A stretch of DNA of 64,000 nucleotides from Brachybacterium endophyticum (GTDB lineage: Bacteria > Actinomycetota > Actinomycetes > Actinomycetales > Dermabacteraceae): assembly GCF_003130585.1 (NCBI RefSeq), contig NZ_QFKX01000002.1:248001-312000 (forward strand), read 5' to 3'. The notes under the pieces are model-generated. The model was not told the DNA's origin, searched no databases, and worked only from the letters and a program-made list of their open reading frames with translations. Below are positions 29,309 through 39,200 of the stretch, piece after piece. Position 1 is the first letter of the stretch, and each line of letters opens with the position of its first letter. Both the position numbers and the translations under genes were made by a program.

Positions 29309-30748
29309 TCAGACGGGATCGGTGGAGCCGACCGATCGGGCAGCCGATGCTTCCGGCGTGCTCGTCCCGGGCACGGGGAGAGGGCCGGCGAGCGACCATG
29401 TGCGCCGACCGATGCTGCGGGTGAGCAGCATGATCACGAAGTAGGCGACGGTCAGCGCGGCCATGATCCCGATCGCCGCCCAGAGACCGAACTGCCCGGC
29501 GAAGGCGGCGGAGATCGTGAGCATGGCCGGGATGTAGAGCATCTCCGGAAGGTTCATCAGCCCCATCTCGGCCATGGTCGTGGTGCGCATGCGCGGGTCG
29601 AGGATGCGCACCAGGGCGAGACCGGTGGGCGTGGTACCGGTGAGGGTGCCGTACATCCCCATCGTGCGCTCGAAGTCGTGGTCGCTGCCGTAGCGCTGCC
29701 CGAGCACGAACGCGAGGACCACGGTCACGACCGTGGCGATCACACACGTCACCAGGATCGGCACGAGCCACGCGGCGACCACCGCGGCCTGGACGGCCAT
29801 GAAGGAGGCGACGACCACGTAGTCGGTCGCGAAGCCGGTGATCTTGGCCTGCAGCTGCCGGTCGGTGAGATGGGCGAGACCCAGCCTCCCCAGCGACCAG
29901 CGCACCACGTAGGCGGCGAGCAGGCCGTTCATGAACATCATCCCGCTCATGGTCTCGCCCACGAAGCCGGGGATGAAGGCGAGGACCCAGGCGAGACCGT
30001 GGGCGAGGACGTAGGAGACCCCCATCAGGGCCAGGTGGAAGGTTAGGGTGTCGATGTTGCCGGAGAAGGTCGTCTCGGAGCCGATCGAGTCCCCCTCCTC
30101 GTCACGACGGAAGTAGCCCTTGGCCACGGAGTCCGAGATGCCCATCGAGTGGCGGGCGAGCCCCCTGCCCATGCCCCACTTGGCGAGCGGCACACCCACC
30201 AGGAAGGCGGCGGCGAACCCGGCCGCGGCGAAGGCGAGCCCCACGTCCACCGCGTGACCCCACCCCTGCTGCTCGAAGATCGTCGCGAACGTGACCGCCT
30301 GCCCCGGGCCCTGGGCGAACGCGAAGGGCACCATGAACCCGTAGACCGCATCCATGCCGCCGAAACGACCGGTCGCAGCGACGGTGCCGACGCCGATCAG
30401 GGCCTGGACGGCGAAGACGAAGGTCCACGTCAGCCCCATCGTCCACGCGCCCTTCAGCAGCACCTTGCGGGCGCGTCCCTGATCCTCCGCGTCGGTCGCG
30501 GGCGGGGGTGTGAGACCGATCGAGATGAAGGAGAGGGTGAACAGCTCGCTCGTGAGCGTCGTGAACAGGCTGTGGTCCACGCCGTCCACGAGGCCGGACA
30601 GCCCCACGTTCATGGCGATCGCCCCGAGGAAGCCCGCGAGCACGAAGGCGGGGACCATGTTCCGGCGCAGGGACGGGATCCACCGGCGCAGCGCCATGCC
30701 GATGAGGCAGAAGGCGCCGATGAGGGACAGGCCGAACACTGCAGTCAC
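29309..30748 (-). CDS. Sodium:glutamate symporter-like (GltS family) membrane transporter
   Basis: A 479-residue protein with about eleven to twelve helices. It has the GltS layout of two inverted repeats, with FAFAQGPGQAVTFATIFEQQGWGHAVDVGLAFAAAG corresponding to the GltS GHGTGAAW loop region. It likely moves a carboxylate with sodium. Start: GTG 30748 is chosen because GAGGAG lies seven bases upstream; ATG 30766, six codons earlier, overlaps that site. Transcribed with the downstream amidohydrolase. The assignment rests on topology and loop similarity, so transport of glutamate itself is not established. Confidence 0.7.
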   Translation of the reverse strand: MTAVFGLSLIGAFCLIGMALRRWIPSLRRNMVPAFVLAGFLGAIAMNVGLSGLVDGVDHSLFTTLTSELFTLSFISIGLTPPPATDAEDQGRARKVLLKGAWTMGLTWTFVFAVQALIGVGTVAATGRFGGMDAVYGFMVPFAFAQGPGQAVTFATIFEQQGWGHAVDVGLAFAAAGFAAAFLVGVPLAKWGMGRGLARHSMGISDSVAKGYFRRDEEGDSIGSETTFSGNIDTLTFHLALMGVSYVLAHGLAWVLAFIPGFVGETMSGMMFMNGLLAAYVVRWSLGRLGLAHLTDRQLQAKITGFATDYVVVASFMAVQAAVVAAWLVPILVTCVIATVVTVVLAFVLGQRYGSDHDFERTMGMYGTLTGTTPTGLALVRILDPRMRTTTMAEMGLMNLPEMLYIPAMLTISAAFAGQFGLWAAIGIMAALTVAYFVIMLLTRSIGRRTWSLAGPLPVPGTSTPEASAARSVGSTDPV

Positions 30749-31232
30749 GGGGGCACTCCTCGTCATGGCCCGGGTGGGGGCCGGGCGTGGTGGTCGCTGG
30801 GAGGCTATCGCGCCCGTCCGGCCCACCCGGATCGCGACCGCGATGCGTCCACAGGGCCCCCGCGGACCAGGGCAGATCGGGCATCTTCGGAACGATCCGA
30901 CAGGTCTACGCAGAACGGCGCCCCGGACCCCTCGGCAGGGTGGGGTGTGAGTTGGCGAACAGGGCATCATCGCTGCGTGTGGGCTGTTCGGACCGTCGTG
31001 CGTGGCTGGTCGGGAGGCGCGCCGAGGAGAGTGGCCTTCCACTCAGAGATGGAGACATCGGCGAGCTGATCTGCCTGACTAGAATCCGTGGGGCCCGATC
31101 CCCGGGTCCCATCGGCCGAGCACTCGGTCGCCGCCACGCGACGTGGTGCTCGAAGGCCGTCCTGACATACCGTTCCCGGCGCTCTCGCCGAGTTCTCGCT
31201 CGTCCCTCGTCCCCAGCCCGAAAGGCCCTCAC
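30749..31232. promoter_or_regulatory. Gap of about 480 bp between the GltS-like gene and the polysaccharide operon
   Basis: I find no convincing gene. A TAGAAT -10-like box (31080-31085) on the plus strand would serve the operon beginning at 31233, leaving a leader of about 145 bases. A GGGCCCGAT/ATCGGCC-rich stretch right after the box could fold. The short frames on both strands here lack ribosome sites and family resemblance. Confidence 0.4.
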
Positions 31233-33056
31233 GTGCCCGTGGCCACTGCTTCTCGCCTCGCGGGGAACCTTCGTCTCCTCGCCGAGTCCGCGTGGCAGCA
31301 CCTCCAGGACGATCCAGCCCTGCTGGCGGTCCAGATCAGCCGGCGCCTGCCGCCCGGCGTCCGCGTCCGCGCCGGCCGGGCCCTGCACGCCGCCGCCGGG
31401 GGGACGCGCCGCGGCGAGGGGCTGGCCGCTCTCGGTGCACTGATGACCGGACGATCCGACCTCGCCGGGCAGAGCGCGTCACGCGCCGCGGCGACGAGCG
31501 CGCGACTCGGCTACGAGGTCGCGATCCTGCTGGACCGGACGGATCTCGTGGATGCGGCGGCGCCACCGGCGACCCGGGCCCGCGCCAACTGGCACGAGGG
31601 CGACCTCCAGGGGGCCCTGGGCATCCTCGAGCGCGAGGGAGAGGGCGAGGGCACGCAGGCGCGGCGGCTGCGCAGCGAGCTCGAGCTGCTGCAGCCCGGC
31701 TTCCGGTTGGATCCCCCGCGCGCTTCCTCACGATCTCTGACGACGCCGGAGGGCGACCGTGACCCCGAGGGTGAGCTCAGGGTCTTGCACCTGCTGACGA
31801 ACTCCCTTCCTCACACGCAGTCGGGCTACTCCCTGCGCAGCCACCGCATCCTCGGCTCCCTGCGCTCGCTCGGGGTGCGGTCCGTCGCGCTGACCCGCAC
31901 CGGCTACCCGGTGATGGTGGGAAGAGCCGGTGCCCGGCAGTACGACGTCGTCGACGGCGTGACGTACCGCCGCAGCCTGCCCCGGTCCCTCGGTGCTACC
32001 TCGCAGGCACGCCTGCAGCAGGAGGCCGACGCCGCGATGGACGTCGTCGCCTCCTTCCGGCCCGACGTCATCCACGCGACCACCGACTACCGCAACGCCC
32101 TGGTCGCCCAGGCGGTCAGCGAGGCGACCGGCATCCCGTGGGTCTTCGAGGTCCGCGGTCTCATGGAGCAGACCTGGATCGCCTCCCATTCCACGGCCGA
32201 GAACCGCCGGCGCGCCGCGGAGTCCGAGAAGGCGCAGCTGGTCGCGGCCCGCGAGGCCGAGCTCGCCCGGCAGGCCGACCAGGTGGTGACGCTCAGCCGG
32301 ACCATGGCCGACGAGCTCGCACGCCGGGGCGTCGATCCCGAGGGCATCCTGCTGATGCCCAACGGGATCACCGAGGACCTGCTGCACCACGACTCGGACA
32401 CCGCGACGGCGCGGCGCGACGTCGGCCTGTCCCTGCCGGGCGGCGCCTTCGTCGTGGGCTCGGTGAGCGCGCTCGTGGACTACGAGGGTTTCGACACGCT
32501 CCTGCGCGCGGTCGCCCGCATCCTCGAGGACGAGACCGCACCCGAGGCCCTGCGCAGCACTCTGCACGTTGTCATCGCCGGTGACGGCGCCGCGGCACCC
32601 GCCCTGCGAGCCCTCGCCCGGGAGCTCCGGATCGGCGGCCGCGTGCTCTTCCCGGGGAGGGTCCCCGCGTCGGCGGCGCCCGACTGGGTCCAGGCCCTCG
32701 ATGCCGTCGTCGTCCCTCGCCGCGACCTGACGGTCACCCAGTGGGTCACGCCGCAGAAGCCCGTCGAGGCGCTCGCCCTGGCCCGCCCATTGATCCTCAG
32801 CGATCTCCCGGCGCTGCGCGAGGTCGCGCGCACGGACGGGGGCGACGTCTGCGCACTGCTCGTCCCGCCCGAGAGCCCACCGCAGCTCGCGGAGGCGATC
32901 ACGACGCTGTGGAGAGATCCCGGGGCCACCGGGCGACGCGTCGCCGAAGGACGAGCCCTGGCCGCCCGAAGGACGTGGGGTGCGCAGGTGAGACGATATG
33001 AGGCGGCCTACCGCCGACTGGTTCCCGACCCGAGAGGAGCAGACGATGCGCGCTGA
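31233..33056 (+). CDS. GT4 glycosyltransferase with N-terminal helical domain
   Basis: 607 residues. Residues 1-190 are Ala/Leu/Arg-rich helices resembling a TPR-like or scaffold domain; residues 200-600 are a GT-B transferase (LHLLTNSLPHTQSGYSLRSH, then IPWVFEVRGLMEQTW and PNGITEDLL, ending with VTPQKPVEALALARPLILSDL for nucleotide-sugar binding). The same LPHTQSGY and EVRG/ESRG blocks recur in the proteins at 36210 and 49073, so these three form one paralogous set. GTG 31233 follows GAAAGG. It overlaps the ABC permease by 11 bp, opening the export operon. It probably adds a sugar to the growing polymer on the cytoplasmic face. Confidence 0.85.
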   Translation: MPVATASRLAGNLRLLAESAWQHLQDDPALLAVQISRRLPPGVRVRAGRALHAAAGGTRRGEGLAALGALMTGRSDLAGQSASRAAATSARLGYEVAILLDRTDLVDAAAPPATRARANWHEGDLQGALGILEREGEGEGTQARRLRSELELLQPGFRLDPPRASSRSLTTPEGDRDPEGELRVLHLLTNSLPHTQSGYSLRSHRILGSLRSLGVRSVALTRTGYPVMVGRAGARQYDVVDGVTYRRSLPRSLGATSQARLQQEADAAMDVVASFRPDVIHATTDYRNALVAQAVSEATGIPWVFEVRGLMEQTWIASHSTAENRRRAAESEKAQLVAAREAELARQADQVVTLSRTMADELARRGVDPEGILLMPNGITEDLLHHDSDTATARRDVGLSLPGGAFVVGSVSALVDYEGFDTLLRAVARILEDETAPEALRSTLHVVIAGDGAAAPALRALARELRIGGRVLFPGRVPASAAPDWVQALDAVVVPRRDLTVTQWVTPQKPVEALALARPLILSDLPALREVARTDGGDVCALLVPPESPPQLAEAITTLWRDPGATGRRVAEGRALAARRTWGAQVRRYEAAYRRLVPDPRGADDAR

Positions 33057-33942
33057 CGCCGACACCGTGCCGCAGATCCTGCGCTCCCTCGAGGCCGAGG
33101 GCATGGATGCCTCGCATCTCGGCCCGATCGGAGTGCGGCCGAGGATGACCCGCTACCTCTCGGAGCTGTGGGAGCGGCGACACTTCGTCTGGATGGACTC
33201 GCGCCACCGCGTGGCCACCCAGAACAGCTCGAACCTTCTCGGCAACCTGTGGTTGGTCCTGCGGCCGCTGCTCGACGCCGCGATGTACTTCCTGATCTTC
33301 GGGGTGATCCTCGATGCGCACCGCGGGATCGACAATTTCGCGGCCTACATCATCATCGGCGTGATGATGTTCCGCTCGACCTCGCGGAGCATCAGCCAGG
33401 GGCCGGGCATCCTGCGCTCCAACAAGGCGATGATCAGGGCGTTCTCGTTCCCACGCGCTGCGCTTCCGATCTCGGCGGAGATCCGGGACGCGATGCAGAT
33501 GGTCATCACCGTCGCCGTGATGCTGGCGATGATCATCGTCCTGCCCAAGCACGAGCTGCCCCAGGTCACATGGTTGCTGATCGTGCCGATCTTCGCCCTG
33601 CAGTCCCTGCTCAACCTCGGGATCTCGTTCCTCTTCGCGCGGATCGGGTACGTCCTGCCCGACGTCTCGCAGGCGATGACCGTGATCTCGCGGTTCCTCA
33701 TGTACGGCTCGGGCGTCATCTTCCCGATCGAACGCTTCTTCGACCACCCGGTCTTCGCCGCGATCATCCACGCGAACCCCATCTACCAGCTGGTCCACAT
33801 GTACCGCGTGGCCCTGATGGACGGGGCCGTGCCCGAGCTGAGGTCATGGGTCGTGCTCGGGGCATGGGCCGTGGGACTGTTGATCGTGGGATTCCTGTTC
33901 TTCTGGCGAGGGGAGGCGACGTATGGCGACGAGAAGCGCTGA
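33046..33942 (+). CDS. ABC-2 type polysaccharide export permease (Wzm/TagG type)
   Basis: A 298-residue permease with about six helices and a cytoplasmic N-terminus (SELWERRHFVWMDSRHRVAT). It shows the ABC-2 features SNLLGNLWLVLRPLLDAAMYFLIFG, FSFPRAALPIS and RFLMYGSGVIFPIERFF. Wzm/TagG pairs with a Wzt/TagH ATPase to export complete lipid-linked polysaccharide chains. ATG 33046 has an AGAGGAG site. It overlaps the upstream GT gene by 11 bp and the ATPase gene by 20 bp, so translation is probably coupled. Confidence 0.92.
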   Translation: MRADADTVPQILRSLEAEGMDASHLGPIGVRPRMTRYLSELWERRHFVWMDSRHRVATQNSSNLLGNLWLVLRPLLDAAMYFLIFGVILDAHRGIDNFAAYIIIGVMMFRSTSRSISQGPGILRSNKAMIRAFSFPRAALPISAEIRDAMQMVITVAVMLAMIIVLPKHELPQVTWLLIVPIFALQSLLNLGISFLFARIGYVLPDVSQAMTVISRFLMYGSGVIFPIERFFDHPVFAAIIHANPIYQLVHMYRVALMDGAVPELRSWVVLGAWAVGLLIVGFLFFWRGEATYGDEKR

Positions 33943-34924
33943 GGCCACGGCAGCGGCAGAGTCCACGTCCCCCGACGAGCAGGGCGAGCGCTGGGTGGCC
34001 CCCGAGCACTCGCCCCTGACGGTGGTCGCCCGCGACCTGAAGGTCCGCTACACCGTGAAGCGCACCAACCGGACGCGGGGGAGCGGGGCTCTCAGCCGGC
34101 TCCGCCGGACCCAGAAGATCTCCGTCGGCGCCGTCCGCGGCGTGTCCTTCACCGCCCGCTCCGGAGAGTTCATCGGCATCATCGGCCGCAACGGGTCCGG
34201 GAAGTCCACGCTCCTGCGCACACTCGCCGGTCTGGAAGCACCCAGCTCCGGGACCGTGCTCACCTCGGCGAACCCGTCCCTCCTGGGTGTCAACGCAGCT
34301 CTGTTGCCGGAGCTGACCGGCGCGCAGAACGTCAAGCTCGGCGCGCTGGCGATCGGGCTGACCCCGGAGCAGGCCGACGCCGCCTTCGACGGAGTCGTGG
34401 AGCTGTCGGCGCTCGGCGATGCGATCGACCTCCCGATGCGCACCTACTCCTCCGGCATGGCGGCCCGCCTGAAGTTCGCGATCTCGCTCGCGGCCAGCCC
34501 GGAGATCCTGATGATCGACGAGGCGCTCTCGACGGGTGACGCCGCGTTCATGGAGCGCTCGAAGCGTGCGATGGACGAGCTCCTGGAGCGCGCGGGAACG
34601 GTGTTCCTCGTCAGCCACGCGGCCCAGACCATCGAGAACATGTGCTCACGCGCCATCTGGATGGAACGCGGCCAGGTCATCCTCGACGGCGACGCCGTGG
34701 AGGTGGCGCGCAAGTACCGCTGGTTCGCCCACAACCTCGCACAGGGCGACACCTCGAAGGCCAACGGACTGCTCCTCGATGCCCGGCGCGAGGGCTGGGA
34801 GCAGACCGAGGACCGACGCCAGTTCGAGCGAGGCTCCAACGAGCTCCACTGGACCCCACGACATGCGCGAAAACCCCCGAGAGGCCACCGCGGTGGCCGA
34901 CGGTCCGACACCACGGCTCCCTGA
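33923..34924 (+). CDS. ABC polysaccharide export ATPase (Wzt/TagH type)
   Basis: A 333-residue ATPase. Walker A is IGRNGSGKST, the signature motif YSSGMAARLKFA, Walker B EILMIDEAL and the H-loop FLVSHA; all are intact. The signature YSSGM is characteristic of polysaccharide/teichoic acid exporters. The N-terminal 40 residues are hydrophilic, and the Arg-rich tail after about residue 275 is too short to be a Wzt carbohydrate-binding domain, so substrate recognition is probably TagGH-like. ATG 33923 has GGGGAGG upstream. It is followed after 51 bp by wecB. Confidence 0.93.
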   Translation: MATRSAEATAAAESTSPDEQGERWVAPEHSPLTVVARDLKVRYTVKRTNRTRGSGALSRLRRTQKISVGAVRGVSFTARSGEFIGIIGRNGSGKSTLLRTLAGLEAPSSGTVLTSANPSLLGVNAALLPELTGAQNVKLGALAIGLTPEQADAAFDGVVELSALGDAIDLPMRTYSSGMAARLKFAISLAASPEILMIDEALSTGDAAFMERSKRAMDELLERAGTVFLVSHAAQTIENMCSRAIWMERGQVILDGDAVEVARKYRWFAHNLAQGDTSKANGLLLDARREGWEQTEDRRQFERGSNELHWTPRHARKPPRGHRGGRRSDTTAP

Positions 34925-34975
34925 CCGACCGAACGACACACCCCCACCCCCTGCCTCCCCAGCACTAGGAGAACC

Positions 34976-36148
34976 ATGTCGCTCCGCATCATGACCATCT
35001 ACGGCACCCGCCCCGAGGCGATCAAGGTCGCCCCGATCATCAAGGCCATCGAAGCCGCCGACGATCTCGAGAGCATTACCGTCGTGACCGGGCAGCATCG
35101 CGAGATGCTCGATCAGGTGAACACCATGTTCGAGATCGTCCCCGACCACGACCTCGACATCATGAGCAGCGGCCAGACGCTCAACGGGATCGTCGCCAAG
35201 GTCATCTCCGGCGTGGACGAGATCCTCGACCACGAGAAGCCCGATGCCGTGATCGTCCAGGGCGACACCTCCACGGTGATGGGGGCGGCCGTCGCGTCGT
35301 TCAACCGTCAGATCCCGGTGATCCACCTCGAGGCCGGCCTGCGCTCCGGCGACATCAACTCGCCGTTCCCCGAAGAGGCGAACCGCAAGCTCACCAGTCA
35401 GATCACCGCGCTCCACCTGGCGCCGACGGAGACCTCGAAGTCCAACCTCACCCGCGAGGACATCAGCGAGAACGACATCGTCGTCACCGGGAACTCGGTG
35501 ATCGACACCCTGATGTTCGCGACCTCCAACCTCGAGGTGCACTTCGAGGACGAACGCCTCGAGGAGCTGCAGAAGGCGGTGAAGGCCGGTTCCGCCGGTC
35601 GCATCCTGCTGGTGACGGCGCACCGACGCGAGAACCTCGGCTCGGCCATGGACGACATCGGCGCCGCCATCGCCGAGATCGCTCGCACGTACCCGGACCT
35701 CACCGTGGTGTTCCCGATCCACAAGAACCCCGAGGTCCGCTCCGCGATCCGGCCCGCCGTGGAGGACCTGGACAACGTGCTGCTGATCGAGCCCCTCGCG
35801 TACGCGGAGTTCACGCGTGCCCTGAGCCTCGCCGACATCGTCCTCACGGACTCCGGCGGCGTGCAGGAGGAGGCCCCGAGCCTGGGCAAGCCGGTGCTCG
35901 TCATGCGCGAGAACACCGAGCGTCCCGAGGCCGTCGTGGCCGGGACGGTCAAGCTCATCGGCACCCAGCGCCAGCGCCTGGTGGACGAGGTCTCCCTGCT
36001 CCTCGACTCGACCGAGGCGTACAAGGGCATGGCCAACGCCGTGAACCCCTACGGTGACGGCGCGGCCGCCGAGCGCACCGTGGAGGCCATCCGCTGGAAG
36101 TTCTTCGACGCCGCGCGGCCGGCCGACTTCACCGGCCAGGCTTCCTGA
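34976..36148 (+). CDS. wecB: UDP-N-acetylglucosamine 2-epimerase (non-hydrolysing)
   Basis: Cytosolic enzyme interconverting UDP-GlcNAc and UDP-ManNAc. It is 390 residues, the usual family length. Motifs: MTIYGTRPEAIKVAPIIKA, VVTGQHREML, IVQGDTSTVMGAA, VIHLEAGLRSGD, PFPEEANRKL, TAHRRENLG, and LTDSGGVQEEAPSLGKPVLVMRENTERPEA. ATG 34976 has TAGGAG six bases upstream. Together with the dehydrogenase at 51145-52398 it provides UDP-ManNAcA, a likely building block of the polymer. It is followed after 61 bp by the GT-lyase fusion. Confidence 0.95.
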   Translation: MSLRIMTIYGTRPEAIKVAPIIKAIEAADDLESITVVTGQHREMLDQVNTMFEIVPDHDLDIMSSGQTLNGIVAKVISGVDEILDHEKPDAVIVQGDTSTVMGAAVASFNRQIPVIHLEAGLRSGDINSPFPEEANRKLTSQITALHLAPTETSKSNLTREDISENDIVVTGNSVIDTLMFATSNLEVHFEDERLEELQKAVKAGSAGRILLVTAHRRENLGSAMDDIGAAIAEIARTYPDLTVVFPIHKNPEVRSAIRPAVEDLDNVLLIEPLAYAEFTRALSLADIVLTDSGGVQEEAPSLGKPVLVMRENTERPEAVVAGTVKLIGTQRQRLVDEVSLLLDSTEAYKGMANAVNPYGDGAAAERTVEAIRWKFFDAARPADFTGQAS

Positions 36149-36209
36149 GCGCCGTGCGAACGAGGAGGACGACCGTGGTCATCGACATGTGGAACGACGG
36201 AGGTGCCCG

Positions 36210-39200
36210 ATGAGGACGAGACTGCGTGGTGCTGTGGCCCTCGGAGGTGTGTGGGCGATCCTCACCCTGGTGCTGATGACGGTGGCGGCCGGGCTCGGGT
36301 CGTGGCTGATCGCCATCATCGCGGGAGTGGTCGGGATCGCCTTCGTGATCGCTGCCGGCCTCTTCGTGGTGAAGGTCGGCGGACGCTTCGCGGCGTCGAC
36401 CGATCGCCTGGCGACCCGCACGAAGAACCTGGAGTCGCGAGCATCGGATCTCGCCGGGAGCGTGGAGAACCACGACGCGAGGCTCGTCGAGCACGACACG
36501 CACCTCACCGACCACGACGCCCGCCTCACCGACGATGATGCCCGCATCACCGGCCAGGCTGAGACCCTCTCCGGTCACGGCGAGAAGATCGAGGCCGGGA
36601 AGAAGCGCACCGCATCGGTCGGGAAGGACGTCCGGACGCTCCGTGCCCGCGTGCCCGCCGGGTACCTCGATGCCGTCGAGGGCGATGTGAAGGAGCTGCG
36701 CGCCACCACCAGGACCAACGTCCGCAACTCCTTCGAGTCGGCCATCCAGCTCGGCCGCGATCCGAAGGCGCTGCTGACGAAGTCCCAGGCCGCACGGCTC
36801 TTCACCGATTACGTGAAGCGCGGCGAGCTCCTGCAGCTGCGTCCGCTCATCGAGAGCTTCGACGTGCTCGAGCTGCAGAGTCTCACCACCCTCCGGGCCC
36901 TCTACAGGTTCTACCGGCGGGCCGGGTACTGGGACCTCGCCTCCACGGTCGTCGAGATGGTGCACGAGAAGACGCGGGGCGAGAATGACGCCAATGCCGC
37001 GGCCAAGATCCATCACGAGATCGAGCTCTTCTCCCGGCCCTCGCTGGTGACGGCGGACCTGCCCGACGGCAGCGCGTACGACCCCGAGGGACCGATCCTG
37101 CACATGGTCGGGCGCGTCCTGCCGGACACGCAGACCGGATACACGCTGCGCACGCAGTACACGGCGCTCGCCCAGGCCCGACAGGGGCTTCCGGTGGCGA
37201 TCGTCGGCCAGGCGGGGATCACCGAGCGGGACGTCGAGCAGATCGAGCACTACACCCATCAGGGCATCGACTATTTCCTGCTGCCCGGTCCCGCGCGCAA
37301 CACGATGCTCGTGGACGAGTGGCTGCGCCTGAACATGGTCGCCCTGGCCGAGCTGGTCCAGCAGGTGCGTCCCAGTGTCCTGCACGCGCAGTCCGACTTC
37401 TTCAACGCGCTGATCGTCAGCGCCGTCGGGAAGAAGTTCGGAATCCCGACGATCTACGAGTCGCGGGGCTTCTGGGAGGAGTCGTGGCTCTCGCGCACGA
37501 TCACGGCCAACAGCTGGGGCGCCGGTGCCGAGACCATGTTCAGCGTCTACGGCGAGCCCGCGGCCTACGGTCTGCGCAAGCACGCGGAGGAGGTGTCGCG
37601 GCTGCTGCCGGACCACGTCTTCACCCTCGCCGAGGTCATGCGCGACCACATCCTCGAGTCCGCCAAGGGCGGTATCGCGCCGGAGGACGTCTCGATCGTC
37701 CCCAACGCGGTCGAGTCCGAGAACTTCCCGCTCCAGGAGAAGGATGCCGAGCTGGCGGCCGAGCTCGGACTGCCCGAGGACGCGGTCGTGGTCGGCTACA
37801 TCTCCTCGATCGTGGAGTACGAGGGCATCGACACCCTGATGGACGGCTACCACCTCGCGACGGCCCAGACGGACGCCCCCATGTGCCTCCTGCTGGTCGG
37901 CGACGGGGACTACCTCGAGACGCTCAAGGCCCATGCCGAGAAGCACGGGATCGAGAACGTCCACTTCACCGGCCGTGTCCCGCACGAGGACATCCTGCGC
38001 TACTACGGTCTGATCGACCTGTTCGTGGTGCCCAGGAAGAAGTCGCGGGTGGCGGACCTGGTCACGCCGCTCAAGCCCTTCGAGGCCTTCTCCACCGGCC
38101 GTTCGGTGATCCTCTCGGACGTGGGCGCGCTGCAGGAGATCGCCGATCAGTCCCGCGCGGTGGAGACCTTCCGCGCAGGGTCGCCCGACGACCTCTCGCA
38201 GAAGATCGTGGCGCTGATCGAGGATCCCGAGCGGCGTCGTGCCCTCGGGGACCGTGCTGCCCGCTGGGTCCGCAACCACCGCACCTGGGACAGGAACGTG
38301 AACGAGTACTACCGCATCTACAAGAAGCTGGGGTACGACGGCGAGGAGAAGCCGCACCTCGAGGCGGAGCTCGCTCTCGACGCCCGGGGCGTCAACTCCG
38401 GGGAGCTGCTCGAGAAGCTCGCGACCGCGGAGCTGCCCGCTCTCAAGGGATGGTTCACCATCCAGGACAACCGTCAGAGCGCTGAGTCGATCCTGCAGGA
38501 GGGGTGGAAGTTCGCGAGCTTCGAGCCCGTTCCCGTCGCGCGGATCGAGGACTGGGCGCAGTACGGCGACGAGCACCGCTCGTGGGGATTCCACCTGCAC
38601 GCGTGGGAGTTCATGGACCCGCTGCTGCGTGCGTACGAGGAGAGCGGCGAGGTGACCTGGCTGAACGAGGCCGTGCGCATCGCCGCGGACTGGATCGAGA
38701 TCCACCGCGTCGCGGACGATGAGGACGATCCGATGGCCTGGTACGACATGTCCCAGTCCCTCCGGACGCCGCGCCTGATCGCCCTGACGCTGTTCGCGGC
38801 ACGGGTCCCGGAGCTCAGGAACGAGGCCGTCGTGCTGGCCGACGCCGTCGCCTGGCACCTCGACGAGCTCCATCAGTCCCGTGCCTACAACCCGAACAAC
38901 AACCACGGCTTCTACACGGCGGTCTCCCAGATCCATGCCGCGAAGTACGCCTGGATGTTCCCCGAGGCCGATGCCACGGCGCGCGAGGGGCGCACCCGCC
39001 TCGCCCAGATGGCGGAGTCGCAGTTCGCGTCCGACGGCGTGCACCTCGAGCATTCGCCGGACTACCACCGGATGCTGCTGAACTCCTTCGAGCTCGCGGT
39101 CAACGACGCGCTGATCGAGGACGCGGACGTGAAGGCCCGCGTCGAGCGTGCCGCGCACGTGCTCGGGTGGATGATCCAGCCCGACGGGACCCTGGTGCAG

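Noticed and set aside
30906..31388. 160-codon minus-strand frame in the gap before the polysaccharide operon
   Set aside because: No ribosome site or family resemblance, and it overlaps the start of the GT4 gene.
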